From Ceraceosorus guamensis (taxonomy: Eukaryota; Basidiomycota; Exobasidiomycetes; Ceraceosorales; Ceraceosoraceae), in the NCBI RefSeq assembly GCF_003144195.1, contig NW_020290027.1, positions 124,001-188,000 of the forward strand: 64,000 bases of DNA. Direction: 5' to 3'. The notes under the pieces are model-generated. The model was not told where the DNA came from and made no database searches. It saw only the letters and a program-made list of their open reading frames with translations. Shown here piece by piece: positions 46,531-58,246 of this stretch. Numbering within the stretch: position 1 is the first letter of the stretch; the number at the start of each line of letters is the position of its first letter. Position numbers and translations under genes: made by a program.

Positions 46531-48277
46531 GTCTGGACTCTTGGAAGGGTCAGGCGAAGATCTGCAGGCTGTTCAGAGACGTCACCGAGTGAGCGCGGGA
46601 GGGCCCTCTCGCAGGAGCTGGAATGGATGGAGATTGACCGGTGTTGGTTGCCAAGTCGCACGTATAGAGAGGTCGCAAATAGGACATACGGGATATGAGC
46701 GCTTGCCTTCGACGAGAGAATTCTGCGCGCCGATGAGCGAAGCGGTCCGTGGGTTTGAACGCGATGAGGGGGGCTGCAGTTGCGTTGACCGAACGATGGC
46801 GGCAGGTGTGTGGCTGTGACCTGGCTGTGATGAGAGTCTGAAAGCGATGCGGCGGCGCGGGTTGCATGCAACGCGCGCGCGCGCTCGATCTCGAGAGTGG
46901 AGGAAGTTGAGCCCGCACGTTGGCTTGCAGCCTGGATGGGCTGCACTCGATCTTTGCTCCTCGTAGTCACCTATAGCTGTGCCGTTCAAGCGAGGTGATG
47001 ATGGGAAACAGCGCGACAGGTGTGGTGTGTCTCTGGCTGACAATATTTCTCTTTCAGCTGCGAATCTCGTTGTACGAGGTGTCAGATGAGATGACGCACT
47101 TGTGACTGACTATCGACCTTGAATCTGAATCTTGAATGCCGCCTTGGCTGCATGGAGTACTCGTGACTTGAATGTACGGTACAGCCTAGCTATAGGCTCC
47201 CGGGCCACGCCCTTGGCAGCATGCAATATGCGCTCAGGCACCCTCAATTCCCCCCCAATTGGACTTTGCTTGCGTGTGAGTGAACACAGCGTACATGCTA
47301 GCTGCTGCTGCATGACATGCGCGCTCCAGCCTTCGCTGTTCCCAAAGCGCCGCAACCTCCTTCCACAACAGCAGAGTTGAGTACAACAGAAGAAGCTCCG
47401 GCTGCATTGCACGCTCGCTGCAACGGCCCAAGACTCACCACTCATCTCCACTCGTCGCGATCGATCGCGACGACTTGATGCTTGCAGCTTGCGCTTGCAT
47501 TCATGCGCCCGCCCCGGGCGCCGCACTCCCGTTGTCATACTCCCTTCGCCGCAGCGGCTTGAAACGCCGGCCGCGGTGGGCAATTCACAATGACTGCACC
47601 GCTCAGCAGCATTGCCTCCCGTCAACTTGCCGCGCCTTACTGTGCTTCTCAAGTATAGTGACCGAGCGCAAAGGCTCGTAAGGCGGACTGCTTTCGTCGT
47701 CGCAGGCGCTGCAGGCGCTCTTGCGTCGACGGTGATGCACCATCAGTCCCGCCTGCCCCAGCGTCCTGCTGCAGTCCAGCTGGATGTCTATAGGCTACAG
47801 TACTTGAGTGGCTTCAACGCATTGCCTGTCAGTTGTGAGAGCGTGGCTTACGATGGCTCTCTCTCCCTTACCTAGCTTCGCTCGTACCTACTTTGAGGTA
47901 AGAAAGGCGTCCTTTTCCCTTGTCGCCTGCGCTCCCTCTTGATACGCCAACGAATGTGTGCGCCAGCCTGTCTGTCCCAAAGGCAAATTAGCAGCTCCGA
48001 GCTCTTGCCCTTCTGTGCTGATACACACAACGGAGACATGCTAGACCAGGAAGCCGTTCAGACGCACAGGTGAGACAAACATTGGGGTGCAACATTATCG
48101 TCCATTGAATTGGGCACTGCCACTGAGGTCGAGAGAAGCTTGAGTCGAGCAGATACATGCAAACGCTCCCGGGCAAGCAGGGACTGAGAGAAGCGAAGAG
48201 CTATGCGTGAGGGGACAGGATCGGCGGGCGGAATGATTATGCTGAAAGGACAAAGCAGCTGTGACGCAGGCGCAAGC
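46531..48277. other. Intergenic region between the membrane protein and glyoxal oxidase
   Basis: 1.75 kb; open frames of 60-200 codons occur on both strands but none shows a domain, a plausible splice model or a start context I trust. Elements related to the dispersed motif occur near 47125-47160 (GAATCTTGAATG, ACTCGTGACTTGAATG). The promoter of the minus-strand membrane-protein gene lies at the left end. Confidence 0.5.
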
Positions 48278-50272
48278 TCAAATGTCGTGCTTTTGCGTGC
48301 GAGAACGCTTGCGGTGACGCTCCAGCAAGCTTCGGCCAGACAGGTGAGGGTGATCGATGCTGCCGTCCTCGAACGAGGCGATGACCTTGTCTACCATGTC
48401 GGCGATGGCGCCTTCCTTGACTCCAGCATGTGCAGGGCGTGACTCGCCGCTCGAGGGCTTGCCCTCCAGAGCCTTGGCCTGTTGTACCGCGAGCGTGTTG
48501 TTGGGAGTAGACTGCTTGGTGGAGTTGGACTGAGAAGCGATGCGGGCGTTGCCAGCAGCTGGCAATTGCGTCTCGCCAGCCGTGGGCTGAGCACCGACCT
48601 TGCCGTTACCGACAGTGATGAACTTTCCTTGAGAGGGCACACCGTCCACCACGACGAACGCGAGCGCAGGACCAGGGGCGAAAAGAGCTGGGTTGGGAGG
48701 CAATTGAGCGACGTTGACAGTGCTTCCAGAAACGCTGGTGCGCAGCTCAATCATCCTTTGACCCATGTTCATGGCGTGGGTCGAGAAGCCAGTGCGGACA
48801 ATGACGACCTTTGTGTTCCTGGCCGCCGACGCGGAAGCCGCCTGAATGCTGAAGCCTTGTCCACCATAAGAAAAGCTGGAAGGCAAGGCAGAGTTAGATG
48901 GGCGAGGCTTGTCGTGGTAATCCAAGTACAATCGCTCGACGCTGTATTCGGTCTTCCAGTGTTTGTTGGTGACGTCTGGGTTGGGGTTGCTACCGGAGAC
49001 CAAGACGGAGCCATCCGGCAAGAGTGTTGCGGACGAATGGTAAAGACGGCCGACGTTGGCTTTGGCCAAGTTGCGCCATCTCTGGCCGGCTGGCTTCTCT
49101 GGATTGTACGCGACGGGTTGGTAGGACGGGTTGTCGCCGAAGCTGCGGCCTTTGGGCTTGCCGACTTGATTGGGGTCCGTGGTGTAGCCCGCCACACCAG
49201 TGGTCACACCGTTGAGGAACACGAGCTCTCCAGTAGGAAGCTGAATGAATTGACCCATGCTACGTCCCTCTGCCAGGCTATCCGTGCTCTTCCATTGCTT
49301 GTCACCGAGCGGCTCGATGGTGTTGCATTCGTTCGAGGCTGGCCTCTCGGTGACCATCACGGCAGGACCTCCCTCATTGCCCCACGCTGAGCCTTTGCCG
49401 AGACTCATACCACCGCACTCCAGAATGGTCTCCTTGTAGTTGTTGCTGGGACGGAGAGGCAAGAGCGCAGAGCCACCAGAAGCTGGGTAGTTGATGGGGA
49501 CGGGAGCAGAGGGCAATTTCTCCTCTTGAAGGGTGTCCGTGTTCCACAGAATAGTCTGCTTGTTTGCCTGGACAAACAGGCGGTTGTCGGAGAGGAGGTA
49601 AGTGATGGGATACAGAGAAAGAGGAACACTGCGTTTGAGGATGTCCATGTAGGTAGGCTCTCCAACCTTGGGGTAAAACTCGTACGTGGGCTCATTGCTG
49701 CCTTGCGAGGGCACAAATCCACCGTCACGCATTCCACCGAGAATGGCAACGTGACCGTCCCGCAGAGGCTCCACGGTAGCATACCATCTCTCCTTCGAGA
49801 GCGAGTTGCTCGTCTTCTCCTTGAAAGCGCAGTCATTGCCGCTGCAAGGGTGAAGAAGACGGATAGATTTGCCTCCGTTGGTGGACTTGTAAGGTGCAGC
49901 GCCTGCCTTTGCGTCCACACCTCCTGCTCCGACCGCCTTGTTGCCGCCAACAACAATCCAGCGACCGTCACCGAGAGTCATGCCGCCGGCACAGAACGTG
50001 TTGGAAGTGACGTCCATGGTGCGGTAGGTGTTGGCGTTGTAGTTGTAGGCGACAGCCCAAGCTGGATGGCCAGCAACGGAGACGGGATTGTTCTCGGTCT
50101 TGTCGAGGATAATGACCTGACCGTTGGATTGCAGGAACATCATCTGTGCAGAAACGCCCGAGTTGCCGACCACAGACATGGTGTTGGCTTGTGCATCAGC
50201 GGCGGGCGCGGCGGCAAAAGCCGCGACTCCCAATGCAGCGAGCACGTAGTTACGGTATGCTTTGCTGAACAT
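48278..50272 (-). CDS. Secreted glyoxal oxidase (copper radical oxidase, AA5)
   Basis: Glyoxal oxidases oxidise small aldehydes and release H2O2 outside the cell; in smuts they are needed for filamentous growth and virulence. This is a single exon encoding 664 residues. The signal peptide is residues 1 to about 28 (YVLAALGVAAFAAAPAADAQA). The copper-radical residues are all present: Cys94 (SNTFCAGG) and Tyr164 (ERWYATVE) for the Cys-Tyr cofactor, Tyr411-His412 (GRLYHSSATLLPDGS) and His499 (GFSTHAMNMGQR). After the oxidase fold there is an Ala/Ser/Gln-rich tail of about 95 residues ending in a basic cluster; I see no GPI site. The frame stays open upstream to 50707, but the signal peptide fixes the start at 50272. 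Confidence 0.94.
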   Translation of the reverse strand: MFSKAYRNYVLAALGVAAFAAAPAADAQANTMSVVGNSGVSAQMMFLQSNGQVIILDKTENNPVSVAGHPAWAVAYNYNANTYRTMDVTSNTFCAGGMTLGDGRWIVVGGNKAVGAGGVDAKAGAAPYKSTNGGKSIRLLHPCSGNDCAFKEKTSNSLSKERWYATVEPLRDGHVAILGGMRDGGFVPSQGSNEPTYEFYPKVGEPTYMDILKRSVPLSLYPITYLLSDNRLFVQANKQTILWNTDTLQEEKLPSAPVPINYPASGGSALLPLRPSNNYKETILECGGMSLGKGSAWGNEGGPAVMVTERPASNECNTIEPLGDKQWKSTDSLAEGRSMGQFIQLPTGELVFLNGVTTGVAGYTTDPNQVGKPKGRSFGDNPSYQPVAYNPEKPAGQRWRNLAKANVGRLYHSSATLLPDGSVLVSGSNPNPDVTNKHWKTEYSVERLYLDYHDKPRPSNSALPSSFSYGGQGFSIQAASASAARNTKVVIVRTGFSTHAMNMGQRMIELRTSVSGSTVNVAQLPPNPALFAPGPALAFVVVDGVPSQGKFITVGNGKVGAQPTAGETQLPAAGNARIASQSNSTKQSTPNNTLAVQQAKALEGKPSSGESRPAHAGVKEGAIADMVDKVIASFEDGSIDHPHLSGRSLLERHRKRSRTQKHDI

Positions 50273-52609
50273 GATGAAGAGCTGTGCAGCAACGCGATGG
50301 GTGTGCGTGCCTGTTCTTGAAGAGATTGGGATCGACTGAGTTCGTGGGAGACCGTGAGGTTCGCGGGTATTGTAGATCAAACCTGTGCAAAAGGAAGGTT
50401 TTACGTCGCGCTGACGAGTGTGAGAAGTGAGGGACTGTGGTGGTGTGGGCAGTGATGTATGCGCACTGCTCGCAAAGGAGAGCTGCTTTGGGGGGGGAAG
50501 AAGGGGGAGAGAAGACCTTGGTAAGGTGGTGGAGATGTGGATGATGCCGGAGGTGTGTCCCGATCCTTGCCCAAATCTGTCCAGATCGTTCTCTCTCTGA
50601 GATTTCACCAAGCGTGACTTTGGCTCGTCCGATGACTCTTGTCCAAGCCACCCCGGGAGCAGTGTTAAGGCGTGCAGTCGTGAATTGGCACTGGAGAAAG
50701 CGAACACAACGCGCTGGCGCTGCAGGCCCGAGCTCGACGTAGCGGCCGGGAGGTTGGGAGAGCATGCAGCGATATTTGCTCAAGAAGTGTTCGATCACTC
50801 GTGACTGTTACGGAGCCATGATGCATGCCGATGCAGGCGATCCGACGAGGACCATGCATCGATCTTTCCTCCCGGATGCATGCGGGTGGGGGTGCTGACT
50901 GGTGCGGCGCCTTTCATGTGCTTGCCGGCTCAGCGGCGAGAATGGCCATAATGCCCGTTTGCTTGCACATGCGAAGGGATGCAGGCCACGCCAGGCCACC
51001 GGTTCAGATTCCTGCAGCAGGGGGGAGATGTCACTCTGCACAGTCAAAGTAACAGCGGAGTTCCAATAACCGCCCCGCTTCCTGGTTCCAATTCAAGAAA
51101 CACATCTGAGCAGCCTTGCGTTCCTCCATTCGACGCATCGCCTTGTATGTGTAGCCTATCAGTTGGGTATACGAGCATTTAGAAATTGGCAAGTCAAGAA
51201 TGGGTCTTTCCTTCGCAAAGTTTCAAAAGTCACGGTCGGAGGATCGCCTAGCTTTGCCTTCCGCAGACTCAAGACTATGAGATCGCTTAATTGCCTACGC
51301 CACGGTGACAGGTGTGATGTGTGGCGCTTAATCTTGAATGAATGAGCCATATCCCAAGATTTGATCAATCTCACTCACCAATTTTGAAAGTAGCAGATGC
51401 GTGTTTACGCGCCGCCTAGCTGTGAGGTACCTTTTCGCAATTAATTTGCGGCCTCATGCAGTCTCGGACTCGTGCAGGCAAGACTGATGAGACACTTCGA
51501 TATCAATTGTGAATCATCAAGGATGAAACCGATTAAAGACCACTGCAGATACTTTCAAACACGGACTCCGATACCGTATTCAGGTGATGTATCCGCGGAA
51601 TATTGTCCAGAACGTGCGACCCCTTTCACCATTCTGATTCATGATTGTTGCAATTGAGACGTCCCTCTCAAGAGCCCTCAGCTCGCCCTAATTATAGGAG
51701 TACAAAGCAAGGGCCGCTCGCTCTCCGCGAAATGCAGGCGCCTAAAAAGCAAAGGGAAAGAAATAAGAAGCAAGGATGTTTCTTGGGTGGCGCAACGGCG
51801 CATGCCAAGCCAAGACGCAGGGGCAAGAGCATTTATATAGTGACTCAATGATTCTTCGAGGCTCGCCGCGTCCAGCGAGCCATGTCTTGCCGCGGCTGCA
51901 GCATGCAGGGACTTGCATGACTCGGCCCTTAGCCCGAGCGCAGCGAAGCGGTCAACGGCCTAGCTGTCTGTCCAGCAGCCAACAGCAGGCGCAGGAGTAA
52001 CAGGTTAAGTTGTTCGCGGCTAGGATCGATCTGATGGAGAAGCAACAAATGCGCCCCTTGCTTGCCGGTGCGAGCAGCTTCAAATCAAGTCGTCAGTCCC
52101 GCGCTCCAGCGCGGTGCATCTACGATTTTGGTGATTTGAATAATGGATGTTGCGTGTTGCACACATACAAGCCCTCTCTTGATGTTTCTCCTTCTTCTGC
52201 TTCGGAGCTCCGACCTTCAGAGAGAAGGTGGGGGGTGTTCCTTTCGCCGCGAGTGCTCCACAACACGTCTTGCAAGCGTGGAAAGCTTGCAAACCCCGGC
52301 ACATGTTCCACAGCTGCACCTCAAGACTCTTCTGACGACTCAAGATCACTCAGGTGGTCAGGTCGCACTTCTGTCAGCCGAACATCGAAGACGTTTTGTA
52401 AAGGCTAGCAGAGGTCATTGTGAGCAATGATGAGCAGCCAAACAAGCCGCACACAACGGACAGCGAATAGGCGACATTGCGAATAGGATCGAAACATCGT
52501 CAAGGCGCAGTAGACTACTACTGCCATGTCGATCAGTCAACATCCCTTCGCGTGACAGGGCGAGACTTGACGGCAACATCATTAATTTAACGAAGCGGTC
52601 TGCGCGTTC
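50273..52609. other. Intergenic region between glyoxal oxidase and the CreC-like gene
   Basis: 2.3 kb without a supportable gene. The left end is the glyoxal oxidase promoter/leader, with a G-rich (minus-strand C-rich) run near 50490-50510 and CACACC/GTGTGG stretches. The middle (about 51180-51660) is AT-richer and diverse. No tRNA-like B-box arrangement or repeat of note was found by eye. Confidence 0.5.
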
Positions 52610-55446
52610 TCAAGCAGCCGCTTCGGAAGTCTCTGATCGCCAGGGAAGGGTGATTGGCCGCCGAATGGCCAAACTGCTTCGGGGTGGGGCATTGTTGTTC
52701 GCCCCTGCGGCAGGCCTGCCAAAAGTGGGTGGAGGTGCTGGTCTCTCAAAGGTATGAGTAGCTCCAGACCTCCTCAAGACGACGATGCCGGTCAAATTGA
52801 ATCTCACGCCACACAGCAGATCGGTTTTGCCTCCCGTTGCGTTTTGAGTTGCAGGCGTTGCTGTGATTGAAGTCTGACCTGGCGCCGGTGCTGTCTCGCC
52901 ATGAGGCTCGGCTTGAGGAGACAATGTAGAGACTGAGATCGGTTGCAGCTCTGCCACTGCACCTCTGGGAGGCGCTTCGAAGCATGGCGCAAGATCCGGA
53001 TCGGTCTCTGCTCCGATTCCCGGACCAGAATGGAAGCCTCTGTCCAAACCCATAGAAGCTCTACGAGCAGAGAACGATTGCCGACGTCCGTCAAGGCCAA
53101 GAGAGACTGTGCTTCCCAGGGCGGGTCGTTTGGCGGCAACACCATGCGAAGGACCTCCGCCGGAAGCCGAATGCTTCGGACGCTGTAGCGCAGCACTAGA
53201 AAAGTCCCACTGCGAGTGAAGGGAGGAGCATAGAAAGGGTCAGCAAATCCGCGCGGTGATCGAGGCTAGCCGAGACTGCACCCACCAGTATGAGTCGATT
53301 GTCCTCCCCAACCGAGGCGAACCGGTACGTGCGGTCATCGATTCTCCATCTCCAGGGATCGAATGCAATAGCACGCACGAACGAAGCGTGGCCTGGACAT
53401 CTTGCAATGATTCTTCCTTCTCTTGGTGCCCAAATTGTCACCAAATCATCGCACTGCAACGCAAAAGAGTTCCCGTCGAAATGATGAGCTTGTGCTCATG
53501 TCCAAGTCAAGGGGCGCGACTCACAGAACCAGTCAGGAGGAAACGCCCATCTGGAGACCACGTTGCGCAGTTGATCGCGCCAAAGTAGGAGTTGAATGAG
53601 AACTCGAGTCTAAGGGCGCGGTTTTTTTTTGAGTTAGCGAGCGTGCGACCAAGATCAAACGCTCGGAACTGACCGCTCGTCCTGGAAGTCTACGAGACGC
53701 AGCATCCCATCTTCTGACACGATCGCACAGTGTGGAAAGTCTGGGGAAAAAGCGAAGTCTATGGCAAAGACAATCACGGTGCGAGCTTAAGCCTCGAATC
53801 ACCTCAAGTGAATTTTGCATAGGGCCAACGTTGCCCTCACCATTGATCTTCGATTCGCAAACTCTCCAGTGCGAGATCGGATTCCTAATCGCCCAGATCT
53901 GTTGACTCTTTTTGCCCTGATTGCCCGCAGACGATGCAATCTCCGCAGACATTGCATTCTCACCGGGCCTCGTCACAAGCAAGCACCGTCTAGAGTCCCA
54001 CGCTCGCAGATGAGGAAACTGACGCTGCTCTCTGTGTCCCGTTTGACCATCTGTATCCAAGACCTCCAAGGGCTCGCTATCGGCGGGTGCGTGCTCGTCG
54101 TCGTGGGCAAGGACTGTTGAATTAGTCTCCCTAGAAGGAATGTGACTCCACACGCTGGCGGGTGTCCAGCTACCTGTCGGTGCATCCTCTCGATATCGGT
54201 CGCATATCATCATGGTGCCGTCCGCGTGCGAGGACAAGAAAAGATTTTCGGATCCAGGCAGCCACCGGACTTGTGTCACTCGCGAAGATACCATGATCCC
54301 TCCTTTGTTGATGCGAGTGTATCGTGATGAGACGGGGTCAAGCCAGAGCAAGTCGCCCGATGCAAAGCCAAGAACAATGTCGAGTCGATCAGATGAGCGA
54401 GTGACTTGATTCACATCGTGGGCTGTCACGGGTGATGCGAAAGCCATGCGAGCCAGGGGCTCCTGCGAGAAGGATGTGCAAAGCCTGCTGTCGGCAACGA
54501 TACCGGACAAGGACACGCGAGACACTGACCTTGGTCTTGCTATGCAGATCAGCCAGCCACAAGAAGCTCTTGCCAGAATTGAGAAACTGTTTCGAACAGA
54601 TTCGCATCAAGTCTATTGGTCAGGTGGCAACGCTGGGTCGGGCAGCACTAACGCGAGACGAAGAATACTCACAGCAAAGCTGTCGCCCTCGACTCGCGCA
54701 GCAAGAATCTTGGTCAGCTCGGGATGTTGGGTGAGCCTCTGAACAAAGCTCGAGCTCGTCTGTTTGATGGAGTTCTTTGGTCTCTTGCTGTTGTCTTTGG
54801 CCCCTTTGCTCGCCGAGGTCCCCACTCCCAGCGCTCCCACGGAGGCATTATTGCTTGCGGCTGCATGATGAGGCGCAAATGCTGCAATGGGAGGCAGCCC
54901 GCCACCACCCGTCATGTGCGAAGCGGGCGCGTCCACGCCTTGCGAAGCGAGGACACACTCGATCGTCGGGCCACCACCAAGATTCAGCAGGGAGAGCATC
55001 TGCGTCATGTTGCCCGCTCCAGTCTGCGAAATCGCAAGATTGTTCGATGGACTAGTCGATCCCCCAAGGGAGCTTCCCTGTCCTACGACGTTCTGCGATG
55101 TAGATGTCGCAGCACCAGACTCGCTGCCTCCGCTCTGGCTGCCGCTGGAGCTCGCGGTAAGAGCGGCCGCGCTGAGAGACCCTGTGGTTGCTACGAGAGC
55201 GGCGGAAGCATCGTCAGTGCCTGCACTGCATCTTCTGGGATGTCTGACGCTGACGATAGATAGACGAGCTGCCGGCGGCGGCGGAGGAATGCTTCCCGGT
55301 GTCAGAGACAGGGAAGGGGCCAAAATCACCGGGCTAATGGTGGTCGCAGTGCATTGATACAATCCTTCTGGCGATGGCAGCGGGCTGACAACACTGCATT
55401 GGCTCGCGCTAGCACCGGCAGCTGTCGCAGAGAGGTTCGCCGCCAT
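52610..55446 (-). CDS. creC: CreC/WDR20-family WD40 protein
   Basis: CreC stabilises the CreB deubiquitinase in carbon catabolite control; animal WDR20 plays a similar role with USP12/46. Seven predicted exons (54673-55446, 54530-54586, 53841-54462, 53674-53758, 53525-53609, 53286-53453, 52610-53209) give 796 residues. The N-terminal 250 residues are Ser/Gly/Ala-rich. The WD40 part starts at [20 protein letters not shown]. It continues through [92 protein letters not shown] and [16 protein letters not shown]. The C-terminal strand block is [20 protein letters not shown]. Splice sites were fixed by these blocks, and each joint restores the expected family wording. One intron contains a run of nine A on the coding strand. 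Confidence 0.88.
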
Positions 55447-55662
55447 GGTGAGCTTTTGAACAGGTTTTGATGCTCTGTACGTCTTGAGCAAGCCCGTGAC
55501 AATCTGCTAGAGTACGGTGCCGATGATGGTGAGCTACCTCAGAGCGATGCGAGGCGTGAGACTTTGCAGCGGAGCAGGTTATTAGTGAAAGGCGACCAAG
55601 TGTGGGTAAGGCGGTCGATTACACCTTCCAGGTCCCGACTGGAACGCCGAACGCCATACATG

Positions 55663-55755
55663 AAGATACGGAATCAAGAATCAAGAATGTGAATCGGCCA
55701 ATGAGGTATGCAGTGGATGAATCACATTTTGATTCACGAGTTGACATTCGTGCTT
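55663..55755. repeat. Cluster of GAATCAAGAATC / GATTCACGAG elements
   Basis: Several direct copies of GAATCAAGAAT are followed by a 7-5-7 inverted repeat (TGAATCA, five bases, TGATTCA at 55718-55736) and ACATTCGTGC. This is the densest local cluster of the dispersed motif family in the window. Confidence 0.7.
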
Positions 55756-57386
55756 TGACATCCACGCGGGTCCCGTTCATCGTAAGTCGTCACGAGCGCC
55801 GATAACGTGCAGGCGCGATCGGTGCCTGCGCCCGCACCGCCACGACGGCTTCCGCGTGGGTAGAATTAAGATCACGTGACGTCTTCCGTGATCCCGTTCA
55901 AATTAACATTCGTGATTCTCGATTCAAATTGAGAGATTCTTGATGAGGTTGGTGACTTGTGTCTTTGCATAGCTTTATAATCTGATCGCGATTCAGACGT
56001 TCCACCCTCGGCTTTGCCAGGATTGCTCTCGATTTGCTGACCCGCTCGGCCGCCCCGGCCGCACGCCTTGTGAAGTCTATTCACGATTCTTGATTCTATT
56101 TAGAAGAAGTCCATCGCTGCGCCCGTCGCGAGATTGACGACGAATCGCGACTGGTGACCCACGACTGTCATGGACATCTTCTAATAACGGACAACGCCGA
56201 GCATGACAGCAACACATCTTAATGCACGACCGCACGCATACATGCAGTTTATGCTGCTGTGTGCTGTAACCGTACGCTGCAGTAAGTAGTGGTAGTAGAG
56301 CGGTCAGCAATCTTGAATCTGATTCGGCAATCCCAAGTTTGGACGTGAGGCGAATTTGATCAAGGTGCTGCATGGCAGCGTGCATGAGCAAGCCGTGATT
56401 GCGGGCGCTGCATGGATGCACGTCCGTCGTCGCCCAGAGATGCAAGATGTACGCCCCCTGCTGCGCCCCTCTGCAACGGCCGGCTCGCGCCGTTTTCGGC
56501 GTCTACAGTCTTGAGTACATAGCGCAAATTTGCCGCGTGGTACATTCACCATTAAAGAGATTTGCACATCGTAGCAGCAGCAGCGAGCCCAACAACTAAA
56601 GACTACACTCAGACCGGCTGTTGTGTCGCACGTACGCAAGTCTTGAAGAGTATGTGAGCGAGGTCGCACTCGCGCATCTTGGTCGTGCTGATGGCGGATG
56701 GCCTGCATGACCGCTTCTCGATCAGGGTCCACAACCTGAGTGCTGCGCCAGGGCAGACATGGATGCGCTGGCACCGGGTAAGTATATGGCGCATCTTCGA
56801 ATTCGACACCGCTGGGGATGTTACCCTGATCCGCATTCACCTGATCCGATGTGCGATCTACATTTGACTAGGTTCCGCGAATGACCATTCTTCGCCCCCA
56901 TCAGTCAAGTCTGATGAGTGTGGGTCACGAAGCGACTTTTCGCCCAATTCAATGTTGATCTGCAGCTCCGAAATGAAGATCAATCAATCACCCTTGGGGA
57001 TTTCATCGTCGCGACCTTCGTGCCATGCAAAAGTGGGTTGGATCGAAAGAAAAGGGCCGGGGGATTTTGTGCCTGTCTGGTCGAAGCCAAGCGCTAACGC
57101 ACAGCATAGGTTGTTGATCGGTCTGCCGCCCTGCGGCTGTGCTGCCCTGGCCGGGCAGCTCACGGCGAACGCCGGCTAGTGCAAATCGTGCATCAGCACA
57201 GGTCACGGCTGTACAGCAGCTTCTCTGGGCGCGCAATCTGAACTAGCGACGTGCCCTGCAAGACGCAACCCGCGCCCATGCACCTCCTTGCTTCATGCCT
57301 TGGTGAACTGCAGCCATGCAGCACGGCGACGATATAGCGGAGGCCGGAGGGGAAGCGACGACAGCTGCATGGCGTCCATGGATGAT

Positions 57387-57406
57387 GACTCACGACTGCG
57401 TGAGTC
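57387..57406. repeat. Perfect 8-4-8 inverted repeat GACTCACG-ACTG-CGTGAGTC
   Basis: Two perfect 8-base arms with a four-base loop. The arm sequence is the same GACTCACG core seen in other spacers, so it may be two inverted copies of that element or a protein-binding palindrome. Confidence 0.8.
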
Positions 57407-57529
57407 TGCTGCATGCATCGACGATGTGCCAGCATGTTTCATGCTGCACGAGGTCTCGCCATGTCTGACCGTGTGCTGGCACATGCAGAGTAGTTTGCGT
57501 GCATAGGTGGAAAGGGTTGGTGCGGACAA

Positions 57530-57542
57530 GGGGGGGGGGGGG
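57530..57542. repeat. Poly-G run of 13
   Basis: Thirteen consecutive Gs in non-coding DNA. The exact length is a likely sequencing or slippage variable. Confidence 0.85.
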
Positions 57543-58246
57543 ACAAGCGCAAGCCTGCAGCAGAGGAAGCATGCACCCCCGTTTTGATCCTTTTGGCGGC
57601 ACAAGAGGTGGGCTGCTGCTATAGTGCGGCTGCTACCACTGCTGCATGCTGCTGCTGGCGTTTCGAAAAGACCGGCACGCTTGCAGCTTGCGTGGACGCC
57701 CTTGACCAGACGTCAGCCAGCAGAAGCCCGCGATGCCGTCCAGCAGCACAGCTCACATCGCAAAGTCAGTCGCCCGCCAAATCCCCGGACACAATACCTT
57801 GCCTCATCCATGCGGCTCATCGCCAAGCATGATTCCCACCCATCATCATCTCTTGATCCCCGTTTGCGCCTGCTCGCCCTGGTTCTTCCCCCCGGTGTCC
57901 CCTATCTCCCTCGTCTTTCGCCAATCAACAGACTTCCCAAGCACGCATCAGCCTTGTAGGCACGACTGTAGCAATTTTCACATCACCACCACCACCACCA
58001 GCCCTCTCGCGCTCCCTCAGCCCACCCTTCCGCAGTGCGGTCGCAACAGGTCACGTTCGAATTCCCCATCCTCGCTCAAACATCGCATCGACACCGTAAC
58101 TTGGACGTGCGCGCATATCTACACGCTCACTGCATCTTCTTCCAGCTCCACCACAGAACATCTGCATCAACGTTCGGACACCAAAGTCCATCGAGCCATC
58201 CCATCCACTCTTCTACATACAGATTCTTCCACACCAACAATTCGAC

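Larger units (their letters stand above)
55447..58246. other. Intergenic region between CreC-like and RlpA-like genes
   Basis: 2.8 kb, the longest spacer here, with no convincing gene. It holds a cluster of ATTCACGATT-like elements (55663-55755, 55908-55940, 56079-56095), a CACGTGAC at 55873-55880, a perfect palindrome at 57387-57406, and a poly-G run at 57530-57542. The 250 bases before 58247 are CA/CT-rich, fitting a 5' leader. Confidence 0.55.

Noticed and set aside
46582-47652. Several 120-200 codon minus-strand frames
   Set aside because: Overlapping frames with Arg/Ser/Cys-rich random composition; no recognisable domain or start context.
50273-50707. Upstream in-frame extension of the glyoxal oxidase frame
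   Set aside because: It has no domain, is low in complexity, and would bury the signal peptide that starts at 50272.
13111-55880. Five RTCACGTG (Cbf1-like) sites in spacers at 13111, 27836, 35495, 39423 and 55873
   Set aside because: About four such 8-mers are expected by chance on both strands of 64 kb, so there is no enrichment.
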